Shown here piece after piece: positions 1 through 8,558 of a stretch of 64,000 bases of DNA. The DNA comes from Olsenella profusa DSM 13989. Its GTDB lineage: Bacteria > Actinomycetota > Coriobacteriia > Coriobacteriales > Atopobiaceae. The stretch covers positions 2,542,001 through 2,606,000 of the forward strand of contig NZ_JAUSQK010000001.1 of the NCBI RefSeq assembly GCF_030811115.1. The letters are read 5' to 3'. The position numbers and the translations under genes were made by a program. A model generated the notes under the pieces. It searched no databases. It saw nothing but the letters and a program-made list of their open reading frames with translations, and had not been told where the DNA came from. Numbering within the stretch: position 1 is the first letter of the stretch; every line of letters starts with the position of its first letter.

Positions 1-288
1 GATATCCACAGGCTTGCCGTCGAACGAGGGCCACTCGACCGCATGGTCGTTCTTATAGACGATGACTGTTGCACGCCTGATCTCATTGCACTTAGCGTGA
101 GGAATCGCAAAGCCCTCGGTCATGCCCGTCTCGCCCAGAGCCTCTCGATCGATGAATGACTGGTGCACTGCCGCGGCATCGTCAGTCACGCCAAGCTGAA
201 CGGCCTTGCGGGCCACATCCCAAAGAGCCTCGTCCTTGCTATCCGCATGCTGTCCAAGCATCACGTTGTCTGACTTCAGAAAGCCCAT
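1..288 (-). CDS. PTS fructose-family EIIA component (partial, C-terminus beyond window)
   Basis: The first 96 residues of a PTS EIIA type-2 (mannitol/fructose class) domain are visible; the rest lies left of the window. The phosphorylatable histidine is His64 in the motif GFAIPHAK, which is characteristic of this class. The start follows the stop of the upstream ROK kinase gene by only 2 nt, so the two are translationally linked and this is the last visible gene of the PTS operon. It would pass phosphate from HPr to the separate EIIB encoded at the other end of the operon. Whether more domains follow cannot be seen. Confidence 0.85.
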   Translation of the reverse strand, partial: MGFLKSDNVMLGQHADSKDEALWDVARKAVQLGVTDDAAAVHQSFIDREALGETGMTEGFAIPHAKCNEIRRATVIVYKNDHAVEWPSFDGKPVDI

Positions 289-290
289 CG

Positions 291-1190
291 TCACACCGCT
301 TTCGTATCTAGCTGTTCTGCACAAAGAGCTCGACGGCCTAGCTCGATGGCACCGAGGATGCCTTGCGCACCACCACATCCCGCCGGAACGATGTACTCGC
401 TGATGTTCTCTACCTGGGAGGTCGCGATGTAACCGTGCAGAATCTCCTGGACCTTGTCACGCACGAGTGGGAAGAGCTGACCCTGGCTCATCACACCTCC
501 ACCGAGCACAATCCTCTGCGGCGCATAGCAAAGGACGTAGGTGCTGACACCCTCCGCAAGATAGGCTGCCTCGAGGTCCCACACGCGGTCATCGGAGGCA
601 AGGTCAGCGGCCTTCTTGCCCCAGCGTCTCTCGATCGAGGGGCCTGATGCCATGCCCTCGAGGCAGCTGTCGTGGTAGGGGCACACGCTCCTGCCACGGT
701 CGCCCTCAACTTTCGGGACAACAATGTGACCTGCCTCAGGGTGCAGCATTCCGTGGAGCAGGGTGCCCTCGATCATGACACCAGCGCCGATGCCGGTTCC
801 GACAGTCACATACACAACGCAGTCGCATCCCCTTGCCGCACCAAACGTCGCCTCGCCCAGGCATGCAGCGTTGACATCCGTGTCATATCCGACGGGAATG
901 CCCAACCCACGCATGAAGTCGCCCCGGAAGTCGCGGTACTTCCAAGCTGACTTGGGCGTCTCAAGAATCTGCCCATACCGTGGGTCACTCGGACTCACGC
1001 ATGTGGGGCCAAACGCACCGATGCCCAGTGCATCTATGTCACGGCTACGGAACCACTCGACCATGTGGGGCACACACTGCGCTGGATCGGTTGTAGGAAT
1101 CTGCGTGCGCTCGAACACGTCTCCCGTGCCATCGCCCACGGCAAGAACCATCTTGGTTCCGCCCGCCTCGATGCCGCCGATCCTGCTCAT
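291..1190 (-). CDS. ROK-family sugar kinase (fructokinase-like)
   Basis: A 299-residue ROK kinase that phosphorylates a sugar or sugar phosphate with ATP. The N-terminus holds the phosphate-binding motif GGIEAGGTK, the middle VTVGTGIGAGVMI, and then the ROK zinc-site region EAGHIVV followed by CPYHDSCLEGMASGPSIE, a version typical of Bacillus-type fructokinases (YdhR/GmuE). The start at 1190 was preferred over an upstream extension because GAGGTGG lies about 5 nt before it and homology begins there. It lies between two aldolase genes and EIIA; in this setting it probably makes the ketose bisphosphate that the aldolases cleave. The exact sugar is unknown. Confidence 0.87.
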   Translation of the reverse strand: MSRIGGIEAGGTKMVLAVGDGTGDVFERTQIPTTDPAQCVPHMVEWFRSRDIDALGIGAFGPTCVSPSDPRYGQILETPKSAWKYRDFRGDFMRGLGIPVGYDTDVNAACLGEATFGAARGCDCVVYVTVGTGIGAGVMIEGTLLHGMLHPEAGHIVVPKVEGDRGRSVCPYHDSCLEGMASGPSIERRWGKKAADLASDDRVWDLEAAYLAEGVSTYVLCYAPQRIVLGGGVMSQGQLFPLVRDKVQEILHGYIATSQVENISEYIVPAGCGGAQGILGAIELGRRALCAEQLDTKAV

Positions 1191-1279
1191 GCCATCCACC
1201 TCATGACTCACTAGACAAAACGGGATAGAAAGCGACCCCGTAGCCTTTGGCCGTCGGGGCCATTCTCCGGGAGGGCTTC

Positions 1280-2188
1280 TTACTCGAGGCCCGCCCTCCA
1301 CTGCCTGACGCCGGACTCACGGTACAGCGCGGCCTTGCCAATGCTGCCGAACAGCTTCATCTTGTGCATGATGACCTGCTTGCCGGCCTCTATGCACTCG
1401 GGGAACAGGTTGTTGGGATCCCAGCCACTGTTGGGTTGCGCGAGAATCTCGCGGGCCTTCATGAAGAACGCGCTCTTGTAGTCGGAGGAGATGTTGACCT
1501 TCTGGATACCGATCCCCACGGCCTCGACCACCTCAGCGTCGGGATTGCCCGAGCCTCCGTGGAGGACCAAGGGAATGTCGACGGCATCCTTGATGCCCTG
1601 GAGAACGTCCATGCGCAGCTTTGGGGTAACGCCCTTGGGGTACAGGCCATGGCAGGTGCCGATAGCAACAGCCAGGGTGTCAACGCCGGTTTTCTCGACG
1701 AAGACCCTAGCGTCGTCAGGATCGGTGTACTTGACCTCAGTCATACCGCCCTCGATAGTCACACCAGTCGTGCCGATGGTACCAAGCTCACCCTCAACGG
1801 ACACGTCGATCATGTGGCAGTAGCGCACGACCTCAGCAGTCTTCTCGATGTTCTCCTCAAAGGGAAGCAGGGAGCCGTCCAGCATGACGGAGCTGAAGCC
1901 GTCATGCACGGCGCGCATGATGGACTCGATGGAGTCGCCATGGTCCATATGCAGGACAAAGGGAACGGGACTGTTGCCGATACGATCGACCATGTACTGC
2001 ACGAACTCGTCCTTGCAGTACTCGAGCTCGGTGGGGTGTACGGCAATGATCGCGGGAGAGTCGTTCTCCTCGGCGGCCTCCACGACCGTGCGGAACAGGT
2101 TGGACTCGGAGACGTTGTAGGCGCCCACTGCAAAGTGCTTGGCCTGAGCTACCGCGAGCATCTGATTCATGTTAAGAAGCATTGCCAT
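1280..2188 (-). CDS. Class II ketose-bisphosphate aldolase (copy 1)
   Basis: A 302-residue zinc-dependent class II aldolase (fructose/tagatose-bisphosphate aldolase superfamily), cleaving a ketose 1,6-bisphosphate to dihydroxyacetone phosphate and an aldehyde phosphate. Visible family motifs are FVLHMDHGDS (metal-binding His and catalytic Asp region), VEGELGTIG and VLHGGSGNP (phosphate/metal loop). ATGs at 2188 and 2182 are both possible; AAGG just upstream suits either. It is downstream of a second, clearly divergent aldolase in the same operon, so the pair may differ in stereochemistry or form a two-subunit system. The substrate cannot be read from sequence. Confidence 0.88.
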   Translation of the reverse strand: MAMLLNMNQMLAVAQAKHFAVGAYNVSESNLFRTVVEAAEENDSPAIIAVHPTELEYCKDEFVQYMVDRIGNSPVPFVLHMDHGDSIESIMRAVHDGFSSVMLDGSLLPFEENIEKTAEVVRYCHMIDVSVEGELGTIGTTGVTIEGGMTEVKYTDPDDARVFVEKTGVDTLAVAIGTCHGLYPKGVTPKLRMDVLQGIKDAVDIPLVLHGGSGNPDAEVVEAVGIGIQKVNISSDYKSAFFMKAREILAQPNSGWDPNNLFPECIEAGKQVIMHKMKLFGSIGKAALYRESGVRQWRAGLE

Positions 2189-2230
2189 CTAACCTTTCTC
2201 GAATGAGGGATCATTGCTGAGTTAGCACAA

Positions 2231-3091
2231 TTACCAGAGCGCCTTGTCCTTGGAACCGGTCAGCTCGATGTATCTCTCAAGGACCTTGGAACCCGCAAGG
2301 TAGGAGTGGTGTAGCAGCTCGGGGTAGTCGTACTCGGAATCTTGCCTGAGGGCGCTGTCGATGAAAGTACGCTGGGCAATCATGTAGTCCGTTCCAACGT
2401 TGATCTTGTTGACGCCGCACTCGACGGAGCGCCTGATGTTCTCGGAGCCAGAACCCGAGCCACCGTGGAGCACCAGGGGGATGCCCGTCTCCTTCTTGAT
2501 CTTCTCGACGATGTCGAAGTGGAACGTGGGAACATAGCCTTCCGGGTAGTCGCCATGCGTGGACCCAAACGAGACGGCAAGGGCATCCACACCCGTCCTC
2601 TTGATGAAGTCGATGGCCACATCAGGGTTGGTGTACATGTCCGCATCCGTATAGCCAGAACCCTCCCCCACCAGTCCCATGTTGCCGACCTCGGCCTCAA
2701 CGCTTGCGTCATACTGTTGGGCAAACTCGACGATGGACGTGGTGATTCGCACGTTCTCATCGAAGGCGTAGGCAGAGGCGTCAATCATCACGCTGGAGAA
2801 CCCATTGTGGAGGCAGCGCTTGAGGTGAGCGACATCACTGCCATGATCGAGGTTGATGGCAACGGGGACCGGCGCCTTCTGGGCCATCTTGACAATGGGC
2901 CCCGTCAGGATGTCACTGTCGAAGTACTTCTTGATGTGCTCCTGCAGCAGATCGATGATGATTGGCGCGTGCATCTTGCAGGCAGCATGGATGATACCAG
3001 CAGCGGACTCAAGGTTGAAGGCATTGATCGCCATGATGGCGTAGCCCCCCTCGTTCGCCTTCTGGAGCATCCCACGCATGGACTCATACAT
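2231..3091 (-). CDS. Class II ketose-bisphosphate aldolase (copy 2)
   Basis: A 286-residue class II aldolase with the zinc/catalytic motifs VAINLDHGSD, VEAEVGNMG and LVLHGGSGSGS. It resembles the tagatose-1,6-bisphosphate (GatY/KbaY) and FBA branch in length and layout. It lies 71 nt after the EIIC gene and 42 nt before aldolase copy 1, all on the minus strand, so it is an internal gene of the PTS operon. The two aldolases are only distantly similar to each other, which argues against a recent duplication. Cytoplasmic; the product would be triose phosphates feeding glycolysis. Confidence 0.88.
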   Translation of the reverse strand: MYESMRGMLQKANEGGYAIMAINAFNLESAAGIIHAACKMHAPIIIDLLQEHIKKYFDSDILTGPIVKMAQKAPVPVAINLDHGSDVAHLKRCLHNGFSSVMIDASAYAFDENVRITTSIVEFAQQYDASVEAEVGNMGLVGEGSGYTDADMYTNPDVAIDFIKRTGVDALAVSFGSTHGDYPEGYVPTFHFDIVEKIKKETGIPLVLHGGSGSGSENIRRSVECGVNKINVGTDYMIAQRTFIDSALRQDSEYDYPELLHHSYLAGSKVLERYIELTGSKDKALW

Positions 3092-3162
3092 TTCAAACCT
3101 TTCAGTGCTGCAGTGGAACGAGCTGGGGCGCGAGAACTCGAACCCGCACCCCTGGGAAAGAC

Positions 3163-4287
3163 CTAGCTGAAGCTCAGACCAGAAAGGTCGACCTCTTCTT
3201 CCTCCTCTTCGGTATTGAGGTCATCGACCTCCTCAGGCTTCAAGGGCCTCTTCAGAAGCACCAGGAGCAGCGCGGTGACGAGCGCGCCGGCGAGAAGGGC
3301 GACCAGGGCCCAGCCGGGGTTCCTCATCATCGGAACGACGAACATGCCACCGGAGGGGACCATGGACTCGACACCCATGGAGAAGGCGATGGCGCCGCAG
3401 ACCGCATCACCGAGGGCAGTGCTGATGACGGTACGGACGAGGTCGTTCATGGCGATGGGTATGACGCCCTCGGTGATCATGCAGACGCCCATGGGGAAGG
3501 CCACCTTGATGTTCTCGATCTCGGAGAGCTTGAAGACGGGCTTCTTGAAGACATACTTGGAAAGGACGAGGGCGAGCGTCACGCCAAACGGGGGAGCCAT
3601 GGAGCCGAGGACCTTGACCGCCTCGGGACCATAGATGCCGTCTGCCATCATGCCATCGCAGATGAGGTTGGGAACCTTGGAGATCGCCCCACCGTAGTCG
3701 AGATGTTGGATGAAACCAAGGATGAAGCCGGTAACGAACTTCTGACTGTAGTCAAGCCCCTTGATGAATGCGGTCAGACCTGCGGTGATGGCAGCAATGG
3801 GCCCACCGAGGATGAAGACCATGATAAGCCCGGCGGCGATGGTGGTAAGCGTGGGAATGATCATCATGGGCATAAGAGCCTGCGCCCACTTGGGAACGGT
3901 AAGGTAGGTCTCGAGCCACAGGGCGATGTAGCCGGCAATGATGCCGCCGATCATGCCACCCAGGAAGCCGGCGCCAAGGAACGATGCGACCTGGCCCATG
4001 AGGAAGCCGGGAGCGAGGCCAGGGCGATCGGCGATTGCATAGGCGATATAGCCTGCGATGAACGAAGGCAGGAGGCCCATGCCGAAGACGCCGATGGTGG
4101 TGAGAGCGGACGGAATGGTGATTCCCTCGAGCGTGGTGACGTTCTGACCACCCGTGAGGTTGCCGATTGCAATCAACAGACCGGATGCGACGACCAGGGG
4201 AAGAAGGTAGCTAATTGCCGTAAGGATTGGTGCCTTGATGCCAACCTTCTTCATCTTCTTCTTCGGCCTCTCTATCTCTTCAGTCAT
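3163..4287 (-). CDS. PTS fructose-family EIIC permease
   Basis: A 374-residue integral membrane permease of the fructose PTS family, with many hydrophobic segments (for example PILTAISYLLPLVVASGLL near the N-terminus) and the family stretch FAMGVESMVPSGG-like near the C-terminus. An acidic tail rich in Glu ends the protein. The start at 4287 has GGAAGGGGAG about 8 nt upstream; a further upstream ATG has no such site. EIIB precedes it and the aldolases follow. The domains EIIA, EIIB and EIIC are encoded separately, unlike fused fructose transporters. It transports and phosphorylates a hexose or ketose that I cannot name. Confidence 0.9.
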   Translation of the reverse strand: MTEEIERPKKKMKKVGIKAPILTAISYLLPLVVASGLLIAIGNLTGGQNVTTLEGITIPSALTTIGVFGMGLLPSFIAGYIAYAIADRPGLAPGFLMGQVASFLGAGFLGGMIGGIIAGYIALWLETYLTVPKWAQALMPMMIIPTLTTIAAGLIMVFILGGPIAAITAGLTAFIKGLDYSQKFVTGFILGFIQHLDYGGAISKVPNLICDGMMADGIYGPEAVKVLGSMAPPFGVTLALVLSKYVFKKPVFKLSEIENIKVAFPMGVCMITEGVIPIAMNDLVRTVISTALGDAVCGAIAFSMGVESMVPSGGMFVVPMMRNPGWALVALLAGALVTALLLVLLKRPLKPEEVDDLNTEEEEEEVDLSGLSFS

Positions 4288-4343
4288 TGCGCACTCCCCT
4301 TCCTTAGAAATGCCTTCCCACACGTATGACGTTCTTCCAACGC

Positions 4344-4655
4344 CTACTTGCCAAGTTCCTGATGGATCTTTGCCACAATCTGCTTGGGAGCCTTGATGGC
4401 CAAATCTGTCGGGATCTTCATGACCCTCTTGTCCTTGAAGCGGTCAGTCCCCTCGATATGCACGTCGATGCACAGGAGGATGCAGTCGGCATCCTCAATC
4501 TGCTGCGGAGTCAGTTCGTCCTCGACCCCGATGGTGCCCTGAGTCTCCATGTGAATCTCGTCACCCGCCGCCTTGGCAGCCTTAACGATGGCCTCTTTTG
4601 CCATGTAGGTATGGGCGATACCGCTGCAGCATGCACAAACCCCAACGATATTCAT
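4344..4655 (-). CDS. PTS fructose-family EIIB component
   Basis: A 103-residue stand-alone EIIB of the fructose class. The N-terminus MNIVGVCACCSGIAHTYMAK corresponds to the family's CPTGIAHTFMAAE phosphocysteine loop; here the loop reads ACCSGIAHT, with cysteines at positions 7, 9 and 10, of which Cys10 or Cys9 should be the phosphate carrier. It is the first gene of the PTS operon, directly after the candidate operators at 4726-4771. It carries phosphate from EIIA to the sugar bound by EIIC. Confidence 0.88.
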   Translation of the reverse strand: MNIVGVCACCSGIAHTYMAKEAIVKAAKAAGDEIHMETQGTIGVEDELTPQQIEDADCILLCIDVHIEGTDRFKDKRVMKIPTDLAIKAPKQIVAKIHQELGK

Positions 4656-4725
4656 GCATTCCCTCCTCTTGTCGCTCTACGCGATACCTGTTTTGCGCAC
4701 TACACCCTGTCCTGTCGCGAGCAGT

Positions 4726-4771
4726 TGTAACTGTATTTCATGTTACATATTTTTTTGGAATTACGTTCCAA
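4726..4771 (-). promoter_or_regulatory. Two inverted repeats upstream of the PTS operon, candidate RpiR operators
   Basis: TGTAAC (4726-4731), 10 nt, GTTACA (4742-4747) is one perfect inverted repeat; TTGGAA (4755-4760), 5 nt, TTCCAA (4766-4771) is another. Both lie in the AT-rich stretch about 70-115 nt before the EIIB start. RpiR-type regulators bind palindromes of this sort in other bacteria, and the rpiR-like gene is immediately upstream. Binding is inference. Confidence 0.5.
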
Positions 4772-4850
4772 CAGTCTTCTTCCCTATACGGGCGGTCGGA
4801 TTTTGGAGACGAGCGGCATCCATACGGCCTTCAGGAGCAGAAGAGCAGCC

Positions 4851-4894
4851 AAGAGGAAAAGACGGCCCACCAGGGAGAGATGTGGCGGGCCGTC
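4851..4894 (-). terminator. Rho-independent terminator of the RpiR gene
   Basis: Read on the minus strand, GACGGCCC and GGGCCGTC (4887-4894 and 4861-4868) form a GC-rich hairpin directly followed by a T-rich run (TTTTCCTCTT). It lies 38 nt after the regulator's stop codon and separates the regulator transcript from the PTS operon promoter. Confidence 0.75.
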
Positions 4895-4931
4895 AGATTG
4901 TCATGAGAAACTGGTCGTTCTCGCAAGTGTC

Positions 4932-5822
4932 CTAGTAGAACGTGGGTGTATTCTCCTTATCACGTCCGAGGCTCTTCCTCTCCATGCGGACGTGCTCCCT
5001 CACGTTCTTTCCATGCGCGAGGAGGAACATGAACAGCGTCTCGACAATGAAGTTCTCCGGAACGTGCGTCGAGAACTGTGGCCCAGTGAGCATCGGGTCA
5101 CGCATCACAGCGGTGAAAACCACATCAGAGCGGAGGGCAAGCACGGAAGCCGGATTTGACGTGATGAATAGTATGGGGGTCCCAGAATCCTCCGCGTTGT
5201 CGACGATGGTCTCCAAGCGATGAGAATAGCCGGATGACGAGACCACGAACAGCAGGTCGTTGCGCCTCAGTGACAGGGAGTCGAGAATCATGACCTCGGT
5301 GTTGACCGGGCAGTTGGCTCGAATTCCGATCTGACCAAGACGGAACGCGAAGTTAGAGCAGATGGGGATGGAGTTGCCAACGGCTGCGAACAGGATGCTG
5401 TCAGAGTTCATGATGAGACCCACCGCCTTGCTGACGTTGTCCGAATTCATCTGCTCCGCAGTACCCTTGAGCTCCTGGATCTTGTTCTCAAGAATGTAGC
5501 TGATGGAGGCATCCATGTTGTCGAGGGAGATCTCGGATACCTCATCCCCCTCCGGAACGTCAGCCCCTGCCTGATCGGAGGCGATCGCCAACCGAAGGTC
5601 CGAGAAGCTCTCGTAACCGATATGCCGAACGAAGCGGGACACTGTCGCACTTGACGCTTCGCTCCGCACGGCGATGTCTCGAAGCGAGAGCTTCGCAACC
5701 TCGCTGACATTTTGGATGATGAAGTCCGCAACCTTCTTCTCGGTGTCAGACAACGCTTCGTAAGCTGCACATATGGTGTTGACGGCGCTTTCCTGTGGGC
5801 TCATGCGAGTACTTCCATCCAC
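4932..5822 (-). CDS. RpiR/MurR-family phosphosugar-responsive regulator
   Basis: A 296-residue transcription factor with an N-terminal RpiR helix-turn-helix (about residues 10-85; LSLRDIAVRSEASSATVSRF is the recognition-helix region) and a C-terminal SIS sugar-phosphate-binding domain (about 125-265; ILFAAVGNS and LLFVVSSSGYSHRL are the SIS loops). Start may be 5822 or the internal ATG at 5804, which has a better-placed purine-rich site. It is encoded just upstream of and in the same direction as the PTS operon, and likely controls it in response to the phosphorylated sugar. Confidence 0.88.
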   Translation of the reverse strand: MDGSTRMSPQESAVNTICAAYEALSDTEKKVADFIIQNVSEVAKLSLRDIAVRSEASSATVSRFVRHIGYESFSDLRLAIASDQAGADVPEGDEVSEISLDNMDASISYILENKIQELKGTAEQMNSDNVSKAVGLIMNSDSILFAAVGNSIPICSNFAFRLGQIGIRANCPVNTEVMILDSLSLRRNDLLFVVSSSGYSHRLETIVDNAEDSGTPILFITSNPASVLALRSDVVFTAVMRDPMLTGPQFSTHVPENFIVETLFMFLLAHGKNVREHVRMERKSLGRDKENTPTFY

Positions 5823-6471
5823 TTCGTTAGAGACTCTCGTTGCCCCTTGTATGCTTTGAACATAAGAGACTGCGGTGGCTATCCTGTATCTGCCTCTCCC
5901 ATTCTGAACTCATGCAAACAGACGGCGCCACCGTACCTCGCACTCCTCCCTGAGTGACCTCGTGAGTGTCGACCTGAAGATCAGCCCTCAGACCCCCGAG
6001 ACGATCGGGAGGCAGATCGCTGTATATACGGCCTCCGATCCGACCGCCGTGGCAACGCTGTAACTCACTATAAAGGCCCCATACCGTAACACCATTTCAT
6101 CATAGCAATAAACTATGGAACAGAAGGCGTACGAAAGAGGCCCTCGGAGCTGTCGCTCACATATGTATGAGCAAAACGTGCGTCGATAGTCTTGGCTACA
6201 GCAATAAAAATCAACGAGAACACCACGACCAAAGAAAGCGTGGATGCCTATAGATAGTGACAATCCCACCTTCCCTACCTGCCCCACATGGAGACTCTCT
6301 CCTCAAGCCTGTAGGGATCTCTGAACTCGACGAGCCTACTGTGGTTCAAGGCGAGTCATACCGCATCAGACACGTCCTCGTGCAGAGAAGTGCTCAGAGA
6401 CGCTCCTCGGATGAGATACTGGAGCCGCTCAGAACCGATGCGTTTTTCGTTCAATTTCTGTTGACAAAACA
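5823..6471. other. Intergenic region with no supported gene
   Basis: About 650 bases between the regulator and the next minus-strand gene. A 99-codon minus-strand frame exists at 5988-6287 but has no ribosome binding site, no recognisable motif and odd composition, so I do not call it. The region should contain the promoter of the regulator gene near 5830-5950. Nothing else is supported. Confidence 0.4.
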
Positions 6472-7173
6472 CTACTCTCGCGAAGTCGCCTCGGCAACCC
6501 ACGCCCTAAGCGCAGGATCGGGCGCTTCACCCTTGCCGTTTCGATACTTGGCGCGCGACTCCCGTATCGCGGCACGAATCGACTGCACAAGATCGGGGTT
6601 GGCGCCAACCGCACTGGTGGGCACGAAGAGCGTGCCAACAACGCCCTCGTCACGAAAGGCCCAGTTTATGCCGATGAAGTTATACAGCGCGGAACCATTG
6701 AGGCCACCATCCCTGAGGAAATAGGTCCCATCGTCCCCACGCACGGGCTTGTCCTTGAGCGTGAGCCAGGGCACGTTGCGCGACGAGCCATCCGCCATCG
6801 ACTCGGTGAAGCCATGCTCGCTCAGGGTCACACGGTAGGTGCAGGAGAGCTCGTTGAGCGGTGCGGCCGAGACATCGCGCGCGCCATGGTACCTGAGCCA
6901 CTCGTCCACGACCGGGCGCCTGGTGGAGAGCATCACGGGTGGACGCCTCATACAGGCAATGCCGAGCACGACCAGGATCACATCGCCGACGAGGACGAGC
7001 CAGCTTCCTGCAGGATCCATCGCAGCCATGAGGATGGCGATGGGCAGGAACCCGATCAGGAGCACCAGGGCAAGGACGAGCCAGCGTCTCATCAGAGATC
7101 CCACGGAAGACTGAAGGAGATCCTTGAGTCCAGCACTATCCATATGTACGTCATAGCTCAGTGGTGTGACCAT
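6472..7173 (-). CDS. Two-TM membrane protein, YcxB-like
   Basis: A 233-residue protein with two adjacent hydrophobic segments at about residues 30-52 and 58-75 (RWLVLALVLLIGFLPIAILM; WLVLVGDVILVVLGIACM), followed by a soluble domain rich in beta-like stretches that resembles the YcxB-like fold (YRVTLSEHGFTE, then YNFIGINWAFRDEG). It is the last gene of the minus-strand type VII-associated cluster, 27 nt after a one-TM small protein. Function unknown; location in that cluster suggests a secretion-linked or self-protection role (inference). Confidence 0.65.
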   Translation of the reverse strand: MVTPLSYDVHMDSAGLKDLLQSSVGSLMRRWLVLALVLLIGFLPIAILMAAMDPAGSWLVLVGDVILVVLGIACMRRPPVMLSTRRPVVDEWLRYHGARDVSAAPLNELSCTYRVTLSEHGFTESMADGSSRNVPWLTLKDKPVRGDDGTYFLRDGGLNGSALYNFIGINWAFRDEGVVGTLFVPTSAVGANPDLVQSIRAAIRESRAKYRNGKGEAPDPALRAWVAEATSRE

Positions 7174-7200
7174 CCGTCCGTTCCCTTCTCTCAGTGCTCC

Positions 7201-7350
7201 CTACCGCTTGCCCTGGTCGCGCCGCCTCCTCTCGTCACGCCTTGCGCTTGCCGAGGCGGCCAGGCCAATCACCACGCCCAGGACGACTATGACGACCAAC
7301 GTGATGACGACGATCAGGACGATCATCAATGGAAGCTTTGACCAATCCAT
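7201..7350 (-). CDS. Small single-TM protein, 49 residues
   Basis: A 49-residue protein: MDWSKLPL, one long hydrophobic helix of Val, Ile and Leu (about residues 8-30), then a strongly basic tail (ARRDERRRRDQGKR). A strong GGGGAGGT site lies 4-10 nt before the ATG, which makes the gene credible despite its size. It sits between the EsaB-like gene and the two-TM protein, all in one direction. The topology would be a membrane anchor with a cytoplasmic basic tail. No family recognised. Confidence 0.7.
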   Translation of the reverse strand: MDWSKLPLMIVLIVVITLVVIVVLGVVIGLAASASARRDERRRRDQGKR

Positions 7351-7411
7351 ACGTACCTCCCCTCATCGGCAACCGAGCATACAAGCGAGCAGGCAGCCCC
7401 AACGCCCTTGT

Positions 7412-7687
7412 TCATACCAAGGCAACGTGGCTCCCGTCCACGAGCGCCCCCTTCCCAACGAGCACGCGCACGAGCTCATTGGGGTTGAGCTGCTGGCCCG
7501 CATACGGTGCATCGCAGTACATGAGGTCGACGTCATCGGACGCCTCATAGCGCGCGGGCTCGCAACGGGCCACTATCTGCGACACGAGACGTGCGCTTTG
7601 CTCGACCGTGAGGTCAAGGGGAACGCGAAACTCATACCACGCACCAGTCGCGGGCAGTTTGACCTCAAGCAGCAGCTTGTCCTGCAT
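7412..7687 (-). CDS. EsaB/YukD-like ubiquitin-fold protein
   Basis: A 91-residue protein with the pattern of EsaB/YukD proteins of type VIIb secretion systems: an N-terminal beta strand (KLLLEVKLPATGAWYEFRVP), the helix DLTVEQSARLVSQIVARC and a C-terminal strand (GKGALVDGSHVALV), the whole fitting a ubiquitin-like fold. It lies 2 nt after the DUF4176-like gene. EsaB is a cytoplasmic accessory factor for secretion of WXG100 and LXG proteins. The motor ATPase (EssC) and EssB are not in this window. Confidence 0.72.
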   Translation of the reverse strand: MQDKLLLEVKLPATGAWYEFRVPLDLTVEQSARLVSQIVARCEPARYEASDDVDLMYCDAPYAGQQLNPNELVRVLVGKGALVDGSHVALV

Positions 7688-7689
7688 GC

Positions 7690-8034
7690 CTACCCCTGCC
7701 CCTCGGAGCTGTCGCCCCCACCGTCATCCACCTCCGCACACGCATCCCGCTTGGCGGCGAGATAGTCCTCCTCGCCCGCCTTGAGCAGGGCGAGCAGATG
7801 CTCGCTGTCGATGCTTTGGTAGCCAACATAGAGCACGGCATCGATCGAGTCCCGGTCGAACATCATGTCCTGTCCAGGCTTCACGAATCCCGTGGGATGG
7901 TCGAGGCCGAAGTAGTCCCACAGAAGGCCCGTCTCGACGTCCTGCTGCATATATCCCATGATCGTCACTGGGCTCTCGTGCCCGACGACATGAACGACGG
8001 AGCCGATCGGCAGCCACTGGTCAGTCGTTAGCAT
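7690..8034 (-). CDS. DUF4176-domain protein, type VIIb secretion accessory
   Basis: A 114-residue protein whose N-terminal half matches DUF4176: WLPIGSVVHVVG, TIMGYMQQ, WDYFGLDHPTGFVKPGQD and the end VLYVGYQS. DUF4176 proteins are found beside WXG100/LXG genes in type VIIb loci, where some act as chaperone-like targeting factors for toxin export. The acidic tail (EVDDGGGDSSEGQG) is unusual. The gene is 8 nt after the helical protein and 2 nt before the EsaB-like gene. Confidence 0.72.
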   Translation of the reverse strand: MLTTDQWLPIGSVVHVVGHESPVTIMGYMQQDVETGLLWDYFGLDHPTGFVKPGQDMMFDRDSIDAVLYVGYQSIDSEHLLALLKAGEEDYLAAKRDACAEVDDGGGDSSEGQG

Positions 8035-8042
8035 TGCGCCCC

Positions 8043-8522
8043 CTAGTCCTCCGCATCGTTGTAGTTCTTTGCCGCATCATCATACGAGCTCTGGTACTGC
8101 TGGGCACACCGGTCGAAGTAGGAGACGTTGTCTTGCGCCGTATGGAGCAGGTCCGTGGTCGAATCGATCTGCTCCTGCAGCCTGTCGATGACGGACTGTG
8201 CGGCCTTGATGGCATCCGTCACGTGCCCGGCGTTTGGCTGCGCGATCTTCTCCGCCGCGGAGTTGCAGCTGTCGCATTCCGTCCTGGCGGCAGCCTCCTT
8301 GCCTAGGCTGTTGAGCGCATCGATGACGTCTTGGTTGGACGGCTCCAGATCGTCGCACTTCGACTTCACGTCCTTGGCGATCTTCATCTGCTCGTTCAGT
8401 TTGTCCAGCTCCCCCTGGTAGCCAGAGGCCTTCTGCGACCACTGGGAGGAGTTGGTCTTGCACCAGTTGACCTTGCCTTGGTAGAGGTCCATCTGGTTGG
8501 ACCAGTAACTCTTGCTTGCCAT
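8043..8522 (-). CDS. YwqH/WXG100-like helical protein
   Basis: A 159-residue, almost wholly helical protein with heptad-like spacing, predicted as a long coiled coil (GYQGELDKLNEQMKIAKDVK; AIKAAQSVIDRLQEQIDSTT). An N-terminal SSQWSQKAS resembles a W-x-x motif and a CDSCN pair is central. This resembles the DUF5082/YwqH-like proteins encoded next to LXG toxins. RBS AGAAAGGAT precedes the ATG. It is likely a substrate or export partner of a type VIIb system; no signal peptide is present. Confidence 0.6.
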   Translation of the reverse strand: MASKSYWSNQMDLYQGKVNWCKTNSSQWSQKASGYQGELDKLNEQMKIAKDVKSKCDDLEPSNQDVIDALNSLGKEAAARTECDSCNSAAEKIAQPNAGHVTDAIKAAQSVIDRLQEQIDSTTDLLHTAQDNVSYFDRCAQQYQSSYDDAAKNYNDAED

Positions 8523-8558
8523 GCTGCCATCCTTTCTGTGTGAGGGGGGCGTCGGGCA

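Noticed and set aside
5988-6287. A 99-codon minus-strand frame upstream of the RpiR gene
   Set aside because: No ribosome binding site and no recognisable motif; composition unlike neighbours.
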